DNA of 64,000 nt, from assembly GCA_958450365.1 (NCBI GenBank), contig CAUEEP010000760.1:383462-447461 (forward strand), given 5' to 3'. The stretch comes from Mesorhabditis belari. Its lineage: Eukaryota; Nematoda; Chromadorea; Rhabditida; Rhabditidae. Position numbers and translations under genes: made by a program. The notes beneath the pieces are model-generated. The model was not told where the DNA came from and ran no database searches. It was given only the letters and a program-made list of their open reading frames with translations. Positions 45,117 through 55,824 of this stretch are shown one piece after another (position 1 is the stretch's first letter; each line of letters opens with the position of its first letter).

Positions 45117-48100
45117 ATGAAACTACGAACTGAGGCTGATAGTCGCTTTTATATTCCGTTGTCTTTACGACTTGACGACAATGAGTCATTGGAAGAGACG
45201 GGGGATTCCGCAGTGACTTTTGTAAGTGTTTGAAGTTAGAAAACCGGCAAAATCTCAAATTAAAAGCCTATTCATTCTATTTTTTTGTGGTTCTAGCTTC
45301 TTTTTGTACACCTTGAACCAAACGGATTCGAATAAACCATCCAAAAAGGTCGATAAAGCTCTAACATCATGTCTAACTGGAATCCAGAACGAGACAATCG
45401 ACAATCTGAAGCAACTTCAATTAAAGACTTTTAAAAAATCTTTAATTCATCATTTCTTTTTTTGGATTGTATCTGCGTGCCGGAGAAACGACAAAATACA
45501 TGCTGATATTGCTTGGAATGTATCGTTCAAAGCAAATAGCAAAGCAAGCAATCCGACAACAGTATGAGGATTCATTTGACATGGGAAAATGATTTAACAA
45601 GATCACGAAAAGATGGAACGAGTATTGGCAATTCAAAGTCTCTTTCAATGGAAATCTTCTTGAGCTGAATTGTGAATGCTTGGCTTGCTTGCTTGTCAAT
45701 CAGCAAAGAAACCATCCTAAAATCTTTCAGAGAAATGTGGAATCGAAATCGCTTCAAATGAAGATCACTTGATTCACTTGATTCAAACAGACCGTAGTTC
45801 AATTTCTAATGAAACAAACCGTAGTTCAATTGGTGCATTTGTTGGTTTTAAACGGAAGTACTAAAACAAAGGAGAAGACTTTTTGAACAGCCTAGCACGA
45901 CCCATTCATACTGACCTATTTCCCCTTGTCGACTCTCATCTCACTGTTATTATCGGCTGGCTGAATCGGGCATATAAGCGGATAATTGGGTGCCAAATCG
46001 ACCGCACTCTAAAATGCATATAACCGTTTGAAATCGAGAAAAAATGGGGCATTTTGAGTGTGATCTAGAATTTTTAGCTAACAAAGGTACGCAGAAAACA
46101 GTTTTGCTTTGCGTCATAGACAAATACCTTAGAGTTAATGGAGTTAACTATTCTACAACCAAAGGAAGTTAAGGAAATGGAGATTTTTGTGGTTTGCTGA
46201 CTGAAACTCCTTTAACATAATGAAACAATGACTAAGCCAAATAAGACTACCGTAAATACTGTAATAGTACCCCACCCCCATAATGACGATGCGGAGTGTT
46301 GCGTAGTCTAGCTTTGGACGCGTTTTTCTCGACACTGGTTTATGCTACAATGCGCGCTTAGGTATCAAAAAATAGCCCTGAATTTCAGCTATTTTTTGAT
46401 ACCAAAGACGCATTTTTTGAAAGTACGGGCGCTTTGCAAAAAATGAAATACTAAAAAAATTTTGCGATTACGCGACTGTACTGTACGGGTGGGGTACTAT
46501 TACAGTATTTACAGTAAGTCAAATACTAAGCTATTCAAACAAAAAAATCCGGTATTTTCAGTGTGACCGAGACGCTCCAAATCGTGAGCACTTGCAAAGG
46601 AAACCTCTTCCGATTTGCTCGACGAGTCCACTGCCACGCAAACAAATGAACCATAACGGCAGTGAGTTAGCGAAAAGTTATAGATTTAATGAATAGATTA
46701 CCTAATTGAATAGATTACCTAATTGAATAGATTACCTAATTGAATATTTACCTAATTATAGTCAAGCTTGAATTGGTATGAAGATTTGATGAAAGTATCT
46801 GTCTAAAGTGTTGAGTCAAGCCTAATTTCTGGTTGGGTTCCACGCCTAACATCGATCTTGATGATGATGATTTCTCCATTTGCATTTGCTATTGCTTTAA
46901 ACTTCAAAAACTATTCCAAACATGTATTTTATTTGAATATTTTTAGTTTCTCCGCTCAACTTTGGCGCCGGAAGGGTGAACACGGAGAACGATGAAGTGA
47001 ATCGCCGCTTCGAGGCTGTTCGAGCTCAATCCGGCCTATTGAGGCTAGGTGGAAAGGTAAGTTCATGCTTAAGTAATGCTTAGGTAATGCTTTGTAATTC
47101 CGAGTACCGTAAATACTCTAATAGAAGTTCCTATAGGAGCGTCGCGTAGTCTAAGTTTACCCTCAAACAAACGCTCATATCTCGACATCAGTGCTTTAGT
47201 TTCTATGCGCTTAGGTATCAAATTAAAGTAGAGAGGATGGGTGATTTTTTGAGATATAACACATCATTTTAGCCTAACCCAGCGCTTAGAACAAAATGAT
47301 TGAAAAAATGATGAAAAATCGGCTTTTCTTTTGCCACTTTTCACATCCAAAAACAGTCCTTAGTGTAAAGGAAAGGTTGTTTATAAATTAAAAACTTTTT
47401 TTTCCAAAGGTTGTAACACCATTTTCAGATCGAGAAATGCAGCTATGGAGATCTTCAATTCATGGAGGATATCGGGCATGGCAGCTGTGGCCACGTTCAG
47501 AAGATGCAGTATAAAGGCCATGTAATGGCTGTCAAGGTTTGTTCATAGCTGTAGATTTATTTTCACGCAAGACAAAGGGATCAGGGCCCGATACCAGCTA
47601 TGCAAAGGGATCAGGGCCCGATACCAACTGTGCAAAGGGATCAGGGCCCGATACCAACCGATACCCGATACCAAATACCAAATACCAGCTTTTATCAGAT
47701 ACCAGCTGTTAAATTTAAGAAAAAGAGCTAAATTTAGCAAAATTGCTTCTCCATTTAACGCTTAGCATTTAGCAAAATTGCTAGATCTGAAATTGATATA
47801 TGCTAGATTCTAAATAGTTTGGTGAAACCGGACCCAGGTCTGGCCTGGCCTGGGCCTGGCCTGTAAGACTGACCCAGGCTTGCAATCAAGTCTCTGGCCC
47901 TCCAGAAGCTTGGTCTAGAGTTGGTTTGCCGGGGTTTAACCTAGTTGGCTTACAAGCTTTAGAACTTAGTTTTAGAAGCCCGTAGCCAGGTCTTTAGCCA
48001 GGACGGAGGGCAAAACGTCTTATTTTTAAAAATTTTTGTCCGTTCGCCCGAAAATTTCTTCTGACTACGGACCTGATCATTACAGTTATCTATGCATTTA

Positions 48101-51100
48101 CCCATCAATTATATTTTAGCAAATGGCACGTACGGGTAACGCGGATGTGTCAAGGCGGATTCTCATGGATCTCGATGTGGTGCTTCGGTGTCAAAGCAGG
48201 CACATTGTGATTTGCTACGGCTTCTTTATCACTGATGTAAGTCTGTGAATAGTTTTTTATAAAGCTTAATTGAATCTTTTGAATTGAATTGCTAGCGAGC
48301 AGAGCTAAAAAAGCTAAAAGGCTAAAAGGCTAAAAACCAGTAAGATCTTTAAGCAAAAGACTCTGAGAGTTGCTCTTTTGAAGATTTCAAACTTTGTAGT
48401 AAAATTTTGAGTTGAATTCTGCACCCAGCCTAATAGCTACCGTAAATATTGTAATAGTACCCCACCCGTACAGTACAGTCGCGTAGTCGCAAAAGTTTTT
48501 TAGTATTTCATTTTTTTCAAAGCGCCCATACTTTCAAAAAATGCGTCTTTGGTATCAAAAGAGAGCTGAAATTCAGGGCTATTTTTTGATACCTAAGCGC
48601 GCATTGTAGCATAAACCAGTGTCGAGAAAAACTCGTTCAAAGCTAGACTACGAAACACTCATTATTAGATCAAAATAGGAAGCGTATTGGAACCGTTTTG
48701 GAACCGTATTAGATCAAAATAGGAAGCGTATTGGAAGTATTAGATCAAAATAGGAACCGTTTTGGAACCGTATTGGAGCCCTATTGGAACCGTCATTATG
48801 GGGGTGGGGTACTATTACAGTATTTACGGTAGATAATAAATATCTTATAATTCTTATAATTATCTTTTTAGTCTACGGTGTACGTGTGCATGGAGTTGAT
48901 GGCGACTTGTTTGGACCGATTCCTTGCCCGGATTAATCCCAAGCGCGTTCCTGAGCCATATATTGGCCAAATGACTGTGTCCATAATATCAGCACTCAAT
49001 TATCTCAAAGAGGGAATGGTTAGTGTTTGGGGATTCGTTAAATTGAAATTGGGAGAATTGAATTGTTTGGGAAAATTGAATTGTTTGGGAAAATTGAATA
49101 TTTAAGATCACTCCTTTCTTTTCAGAGCATAATCCACCGTGATGTGAAACCGTCAAACATTTTGCTCGATTGGGATGGAAATGTGAAACTCTGTGACTTT
49201 GGAATTGCTGGACAGGTGAAATTTGATATAAACATAAAGAAAAATCAATATCAATCAATAATTAGCTTTATAAAATCTCTAAAACAATACACAATTCCAA
49301 GTTTCAGTTGATAGAGTCGAAGGTGTTCACGCGTAATGCCGGCTGCCCACCGTACATGGCTCCAGAGCGCTTTCAACCGGATGTGGTGAGTTGAATGATG
49401 CTTTAATTTCTGCAATTCATTTTGTATTCAACACCTTTACTTAATGGCCACTCAATTTGCACTTTTTCCTATTGTAAATACTCTAAAAGAGGGACAATGC
49501 ACATGCTATGGCAAGCATTTTTACAGTCGCATAGTCGGCCGTTTCTTATTCTTGTTGCGAGCTCAAATTGCCATAACAGTTTTATATAAAAGCCCTATAC
49601 ATCTTCTACAGATTTGTCTGAGATCGGTAATGAAAAGTGGGGTTATTTTGTTTGTAATTAAATTGTTACCGTCATGGACAAAAATCTTTTAACGTTGGTT
49701 TTTAGAAGTTTGTTCTTTGTATATCTTGGTCCAAATCTAACCAATTTGCAAACGGTTAAAAGACTTAAAGAGCTTATTATCTCTAATTTTAACATTATAA
49801 AAAGATGGATTTAACAATTTATCAGGTGTCATGAACTTTTTAATAAAACAAAAATTGAGCCAAAAATCGATGGACAAAAGTCTTTATGACGAATACTAGT
49901 AGGCCTCCGGAGCCGCAATTACTGCTTGAATTCTCCTTGTTCAATCTGTTAAAATCATGTAATGTTAAAATTAGAGATAATCGGCTCTTTAAGTCTTTCA
50001 ACCGTTTGCAAATTGGTCGGATTTGGATCAAGATATACAAAGAACAAACTTCTAAAGACCAACGTTAAAAGACTTTTGTCCATGACTGTATTTTGTTATT
50101 AAAACCTAGATTTTGTTAAAAACCGACAAAAAAACGGCATTTAGCGAAAACGACTGGACAGAGTTATTTGAAAATTTGAGTGTAGACGTAATTAAACATT
50201 CTCTATGTTATTTATTTGAACATCAAAGCAGGTTTGTTGGATGGAAATCTTTAAATGATCAACTCTCCATCAACCCATTTTTGACTGCTTAAGTCGATCA
50301 TTTGAAAAAAAAGCTTTCCCGTCTGACTCAAAGTTGTTTTTTAGAGAAAAGATAGGGCTTTCTTATCTTTGAAGTCGCTAGGGTTTGCTACTAAATTAAG
50401 TTGAAAAGCTTCTCTTAAAAGAATACTGACATTTCATGTGCATTGACCCTATAGAACCCTTCCTATAGGAGCATCGCGTAGTTCAAGTTTATTCTCAAGC
50501 AAACGCTCAGATCTCGACATCAGTGCTTTAGTTTCTACGCACTTAGGTATCAAATTAAAGTAGAGAAAATGGGTGTTTTTTTGTGATATAACACAAATTT
50601 TTAACCTTAACCAGCGCTTAGAACAAAATGATTGAAAAGTGGCAAAAGAAAAGCCGATTTTTCATCATTTTTCAACCATTTTGTTCTAAGCTCTGGTTAA
50701 TGCTAAAATGATGTGTTATATCTCAAAAAATCATCCATCTTCTCTACTTTAATTTGATACCTAAGCGCATAGAAACTAACGCACTGGTGTCGAGATATGA
50801 GGATTTATTGACGGTATATCAAAAGAACTGATTATGTTTGTCAGTTAGGAAGTGTTTAATTCATGAATTCAAGGCAACTCGTTGAAACTCTAGGGCAGGT
50901 TTTTATTCTGGAAAATGATCTTACAGATTGAATCGAAGCATTGGATCGATTCCTAGTATGCTTATAAAAATTTTATGTCTTTAGAATGGTATGGCTCCGT
51001 ACGATGTTCGATCAGACGTATGGTCGGTGGGAATCACGCTGGTCGAGCTGGCGAGAGGAACGTGAGTTATTTTGATCTTTTATTCTAGTTAGAGTGTTTT

Positions 51101-52851
51101 CCTCGTGAGTAATGCGTTTTTTTAAAACGCACACTTAAGGAGAATTACTGTACTTTTAGCGAAAATTATTGCAAAAAAAAATTTAACCCAAAAAAATCAG
51201 GCGCGCCGCCTTATATACGACTCCCTTTAAAGATATTCAGCCGTTTAAGTAGTTTGGTGGCAAATTCCCTTCACATGTAAAGATATTCAATTTACTCGAC
51301 GTGTAAAGAGGATTACTCGTAGTTGTTCGTCCAAAAACGTCGATTAATCGAGTTAAAATTGCACTCATGCAAATTTTACGCGAGTAATTTTCGAAATTTC
51401 GAAACAAACACTCGAATCCGGACTGAATTCTGATTTATTCTGAAAAACTGTTTTGGAAACTCGTTTGATGACGTTTATTGGAAGTGTTTAGATGCCTTCT
51501 TCTAAGCGAGCGCCGCCTTACATACGATTTCTTTTAAAGATATTCAGCCGCTTAACTAATTTGACGACTATTGGAACTGTTTAGATGCCTTATATCTAAG
51601 CGAGTGCCGCCTTATATACGCTTTCTATTAGATGCTAAGTGTCAAAAGTTCCACTTACCGTAAATACTGTAATAGTACCCGACCCCCATAATGATGGTGC
51701 GGAGTGTTGCGTAGTCTAGCTTTGAACGAGTTTTTCTCGACACTGGTTTATGCTGCAATGTGCGGTTAGGTATCAAAAAATGGCTGAAATTCAGGGCTAT
51801 TTTTTGATACCAAAGATGCATTTTTTGAAAGTACGGGCGCTTTGAAAAATGAAATACTGCGACTACGCGACTGTACGAGCGGGGTGGGGTCCAATTACAG
51901 TATTTACGGTAGGTTAAAGCCATTCTCTAGTAAATCAAATTTGAGAAAAATCTACACAGTTAATGGCAACTGTTTTGTGAAGACTAGTGTAGTTAAAAAC
52001 AGGGAATTGATCAGTTTGAGTTTATCTTTTCAATGATCATTCAATAGTTTGAAGGAAAACTCACACATTAGCCACTTGACTATCGGCCACTTACTCGAGT
52101 AATTACTTACGAGTAAACTACTCACGAGGAACACACTCTACTCTTAATCAGTATCCAAAAGAGGCATTAACAGCCAGAATATGCATGAGATCATTGGAGA
52201 ATAAAAAGAAACAGTAAAAAAAGTTACCCGTTGTTTTTAGTTACCCGTATCCCGGTGGGTCCGAGTTCGAAATTCTGACCGCTCTTCTCCAAATGCCCGC
52301 ACCGAGTCTCTCCGTTGAGGAGGGTTTCACTCCTGAATTCTGCAACTTTGTCGAACTTTGCCTGAACAAAGATGTTGAAAAGAGACCCAAATACGATGTG
52401 TTAATGGTGAGGATAGAGAGATTGTACATACAAAATGGGTCCTATTTGGTTCCCATTTGATTCCTATTTGGTTCCTATTTGGTTTTGGTCTTTTGTTTTG
52501 GTTCCTTTTGGTCCCATTTGGTCCCATTTGGTCCCATTTGGTCCCATTTGGTCCCAGTTGGTCCCATTTGGTCCCATTTGGTTCCTTTTAGTCCCATTTG
52601 GTCCCATTTGGTCCCATTTGGTTCCTATTTACAAAATTTGTGCCTACAAAATGAAGTGCCGCTAGAAGTGCCTACAAAATGTAGAACTGCTTACAAAATG
52701 TAGAAGTAAATGTTGAATACTCTTTAAAAGCTCTGATCTGAACATGTAACTATTTTCTCACTTTTAGCAACACCCCTTCTACCTACGGAGCCTCCACGAT
52801 AGTGTCAATTTGGGCGATTGGTTCCAGGATCACATGTCCCAAGAAGAATAG
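45117..52851 (+). CDS. mek-1: MAP kinase kinase 7 (MKK7/MEK-1 type), complete
   Basis: Exons: 45117-45221, 46562-46661, 46947-47056, 47429-47536, 48120-48236, 48872-49018, 49126-49215, 49308-49385, 50985-51061, 52241-52406, 52768-52851; 1182 bases, 393 aa, phases consistent. The dual-specificity kinase phosphorylates JNK-type MAP kinases. Kinase landmarks: glycine loop GHGSCGHV (121-128), VMAVK with Lys141, [12 protein letters not shown] as in MKK7, HRDVKPSN (233-240), DFG (253-255), activation loop SKVFT with Ser263 and Thr267 at the positions MKK7 phosphorylates, APE (277-279), and [12 protein letters not shown]. The short C terminus ends with [13 protein letters not shown]. In-frame TAA precedes the chosen ATG inside the putative trans-spliced leader region (acceptor CTATAG at about 45096). 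The N-terminal docking region is short and uncertain. Six of its introns hold repeats. The C. elegans name is used for the orthologue group. Confidence 0.94.
45785..45895. mobile_element. Mariner-end fragment
   Basis: GAAACAAACCGTAGTTCAAT then GTTGGTTTTAAACGGAAGTA and AGACTTTTTGAACAGCCTA. This is the inverse of 40059-40150, where the same end, adjacent unique part and TACGGTTTGTTT occur. A third piece is at 57925-57985. It lies in kinase intron 1. Confidence 0.65.
46248..46518. mobile_element. MITE family C (TACCGTAAATACTGTAATAG), kinase intron 1
   Basis: Left TACCGTAAATACTGTAATAG and right inverted CTATTACAGTATTTACAGTA enclose arms pairing over most of 270 bases (TTTAGGTATCAAAAAATAGC against GCTATTTTTTGATACC). 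Four or five related copies, all inside this kinase gene. Confidence 0.85.
47100..47360. mobile_element. MITE family C-like, one-sided copy in kinase intron 3
   Basis: ACCGTAAATACTCTAATAG then TTCCTATAGGAGCGTCGCGT and TTAGGTATCAAATTAAAGTA. Its second arm is missing here, but the full palindrome of the same subtype lies at 50460-50815. Confidence 0.7.
47572..47662. repeat. 27-base repeat CAAAGGGATCAGGGCCCGAT
   Basis: Three units, each ending ACCA and a few variable bases, in kinase intron 4. Confidence 0.85.
48438..48832. mobile_element. MITE family C copy interrupted by a local repeat, kinase intron 5
   Basis: TACCGTAAATATTGTAATAG at left, inverted CTATTACAGTATTTACGGTA at right. The right arm is split by about 125 bases of ATTGGAACCGTTTTGGAACC repeats (48662-48790). 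Confidence 0.85.
49668..50095. mobile_element. Palindromic Tc1-like MITE, kinase intron 8
   Basis: GTCATGGACAAAAATCTTTT at left and inverted AAAAGACTTTTGTCCATGAC at right. Arms of about 150 bases (CAATTTGCAAACGGTTAAAA; TTATCTCTAATTTTAACATT). Related to the internal motif at about 8555. Confidence 0.8.
50455..50820. mobile_element. Palindrome related to MITE family C, kinase intron 8
   Basis: TTCCTATAGGAGCATCGCGT, TTAGGTATCAAATTAAAGTA and TTTAACCTTAACCAGCGCTTA return inverted at 50690-50800. The outer TACCGTAAATAC ends are missing on the left, and only ACGGTAT is visible on the right. Confidence 0.7.
51655..51913. mobile_element. MITE family C copy, kinase intron 9
   Basis: TACCGTAAATACTGTAATAG at left and inverted CAATTACAGTATTTACGGTA at right, with the same interior as 46248-46518. 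Confidence 0.85.
52440..52632. repeat. 10-base repeat GTCCCATTTG in kinase intron 10
   Basis: About 18 decamers, GTCCCATTTG with GTTCCTATTT variants. Lies in intron 52407-52767. Trp/Pro/Phe ORFs across it are artefacts. Confidence 0.9.
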
Positions 52852-53199
52852 AAAAAAAAGTGTGATTTTATGCAAAATATAGAGAATGTTTTCCCATTTC
52901 ATATCATTTAATTTGGTGTATCGGGAAATAGTCAACGAGTTGGAAATCGGAGCATTTTTCGTAGAGATCTGCTTCAATCTTTTGTCTCATTCTGTTGAAC
53001 AGGTTAACCATTTAGATTGAATATCTTTTAACGCTAAAATTGAAGATATCCGGTGTTGTTAGCTGAATCTTGTTTCCTGTGCGGTAAACTGTCAAGCACT
53101 GGAATTTAAAGTAGCTTGTCTCATACAGACTACAATATCCTTTACAGTATCCTGTATATCCTTTACAGTATCCATCGAATGATGCTCTATTAAACTTGT

Positions 53200-53510
53200 A
53201 ACGAAAACACCTGTCGGTCCTTTTTGCCATTGACAATTTAAGGTTTTTCGTGTTTTTCTCATCAAAAACCCTTTGATTTGGGAGATTTTGAGTATCATTC
53301 GATGGAGAATAAAATTGCGCGTCGAATGATACAAAAATCAACTCAAAATGTAATATCTATGCAAAGTTATGAGGCAAAAGGTTAAGTCCCGCCCATAATG
53401 GACGGGGTTTAGGCTTTTAGCCAACAACTTTGCGTGTATAATATATTTTGAGTTATTTTTGGTACCATTCGACGCGCAATTTTATTCTGCATCGAAGATA
53501 GTCCTAGAGA
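53200..53510. repeat. Hairpin around GTCCCGCCCATAATGGACGG
   Basis: GAATGATACAAAAATCAACT and AAAATGTAATAT at 53323-53355 pair with AGTTATTTTTGGTACCATTC at about 53451-53473. ATAAAATTGCGCGTCGAATG near 53306 is inverted at 53468-53490. Lies 3' of the kinase gene. Confidence 0.65.
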
Positions 53511-54785
53511 AATTTCTCCATAATTTCTACATGCAAGGCCATACCAAATTCTGAGCCTGGTACAGGGTGGACAAAATCACCCGGACAAGAGTTCTTCGTT
53601 GCAACTTTGCAGCCAGCCAACTTAACCCCAGAATTTTCTCCAAAGAATAAATTTATTCATTTCTTAACCTATTGAAACATTTCTGAAAAGAAAAATCCTT
53701 TAGCCGGCTTTTCTTTTGAACGACAAAGCAAAGTAAAATTGATCCTAGCTTGGAGCTTCATTTTCCCCTTTTTTCAGCGCTTTTTTGGCTTCTGAAAAAC
53801 TCGAGGAAAAACATGATTAAGACTAGAAAAGTGTGTCTACTCTTTTCGTGGATAACTAAGAGTTTAAACGAAAAGAATTCTAGGAGTTTTATAGAACGAT
53901 TGACGAATAAAATTCATCTTATTCGTCAAACAAGTTTCTGTCCGGGTAATTTTGAGCAAGCCTCTAATTTTACATTCGACAAAGTACACCCAATCAACCC
54001 TCCATCAATCGTCGACCATTTCCCCATTTATTCAAAATTTCCCCAAAAATTCAAAACAATGTCTGATTTCGTGCCCTAATTGTCGATACAATAGTATTTT
54101 TTTTATAGAACTTTGGCATTTTTCAATGTATTTCCATGTTTATTTGCTTTTTTTTACGTGTTTCACCTGTTTTCTTCGTCATTTTTGTTCGTTTTGATCG
54201 CCTATTACGATGTCTTTATCATTGGAAAAACATTTTTGTTTACTCGTTGCTTTTTTTTTGCTCTTTATCATTGCAAATCATTTCCCAGTTTCCCCAAGTC
54301 GTTTTTCCGAAAGTTTTCTTAGAAAACTTCGTAAAATTATGCTAAAATCAGAAATGCTTATCAGAAATCACTGCTTTTGTGGCAATTTTTTGAAAGCAGC
54401 GTTTTCTTTTTCTGGTTCAAAGCTTTTTTTTTTAATTTTGCAACTAATCATTCCTTTTGATTGTTCGATTTTTGATTGATTTTAAATGTTTAAATAAAAA
54501 TCTTATACGCTCATAATACAAACATCTAAGCACAAAACAATACAGTTCCAGAAAGTTTTTACCGCTTTTGACTACATTTTGACTTTGACTTTGACTTTGA
54601 CTTTGACTTTTGACTACGTTTTTGACTACAGTTCACTAGGCAAATTTGCTTTTTGGGCATTTTGATATACACAATAACTAGTTAAAACTTCAGCTTATCA
54701 ATAAATGTCTACATTTTATCAATCCAACCCTGTGATATATTTTGTGATTTGAAAAGCGCTTCATTAACCTGAAATCCCATTATTA
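53511..54785. other. Intergenic, AT-rich
   Basis: Ends of a possible element at 53565-53605 (TGGACAAAATCACCCGGACA) and about 53930-53960 (CTGTCCGGGTAATTTTG), inverted to each other. 54575-54620 is a TTTGAC hexamer array. T-rich ORFs at 54080-54480 are not credible genes. Confidence 0.45.
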
Positions 54786-54786
54786 T

Positions 54787-54948
54787 ATGCGAAAGAGTAT
54801 GTCTGTTTGTCTGTCTATCTGTCCGTCTATCTGTCTGTTTATCTGTCAGTCTGTTTGTCTGTCTGTCTATCTATCTGTCTATCCGCCTGTCTTTCTATCC
54901 GTCTGTCTGTCTGTCTGTCAGTATGTCTATCTGTCTGTCTGTTCAGCT
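54787..54948. repeat. TGTC/TATC microsatellite
   Basis: About 40 tetramers of TGTC with TATC and CCGT variants, similar in kind to 33476-33745. Confidence 0.92.
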
Positions 54949-55083
54949 GTTTTCGAAAAAAACGGCTGCACCAATCGATCTAAAAGTTTGACATTGTAAA
55001 CCGAACTTTTTGCGTAGTTTCCAAAAATCTAATAATATTTAGCACTTAATTTGACCGTTTTTCCTAAAGTGAAATTAAAGAAT

Positions 55084-55200
55084 GCATGCTACCGCATGGC
55101 CAAGTGGTAGTGCGTCCCAGCGTCCGTGCTGCCAAGTTGAGCAACGCCGGGCTCGTCGGGCACTAACAGTCTCGGGTTCGATTCCAGCCCGATGCCATCT
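55084..55200 (+). repeat. tRNA-like sequence with A and B boxes
   Basis: ATGGCCAAGTGGTAGTGCG (A-box-like) and GGTTCGATTCC (B box) about 75 bases apart, with GCAT at the start pairing with ATGC at the end. The length and interior do not fit a standard tRNA, apart from a possible long variable arm or intron. A second B-box-like GGTTCAATTCC at about 55250 follows without an A box. Probably a tRNA pseudogene or SINE head. Confidence 0.45.
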
Positions 55201-55736
55201 TTTTGCTTTCTTTGTTTTTACACCTTTTTGAGTAAGAAAGGTCACGGGTTCAATTCCTCTAAGGGTGAAAAAAGTGAAATCCGTCTGCACGGAGCCAGAA
55301 AAGGCGGAGCCGTTAGGCGGGTTTTTCTGGCTGGTGCTAATAATAAGATACGCAATAAACTCAAGAATTTACCGCTTTTCCAGCTTTCAATGCCTAAATA
55401 CAATTGACTTTCGATTCAACAATTCCAAAAAGTGTCCGAAATTTTTTGCTTAGCTGCTATGAACCTGCAAATGCCAAGAGTAGAAATATAGCAAACCGTG
55501 AAAGTGAAATATTTGAAAATGAAATTGAGGCCCAGCAAAGCTTTTTCGATATTACTTTCAAAATGAATGAATTCTCCATAAGTATTTTTGCAAAGCTGAC
55601 TAAAAACGATAACAACGAGAAATTCCATTTCTAAATTGATCTGTGCCCCCGCTTTGACAGCTTTTTAAGCTTTTTTAGCTTTTTTAATGAATTGTGCTTC
55701 GATAAAAGTCCTAATAAGATCCATAATTTATTTACA
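55201..55736. other. Intergenic, nothing supported
   Basis: AT-rich stretch with short ORFs on both strands and no consistent splice sites. No gene is called. Confidence 0.4.
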
Positions 55737-55742
55737 ATATTG
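55737..55742 (-). terminator. Poly(A) signal of the duplicated-exon gene
   Basis: AATAAA on the minus strand, 83 bases past the stop codon at 55825. Confidence 0.6.
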
Positions 55743-55824
55743 CAACAAGAAGAAACGGTGACTAAAAATAACAAATAACTTTGATAATCTACAGTCAACA
55801 TAGCGAACAAAGGCTCTCAACTTT

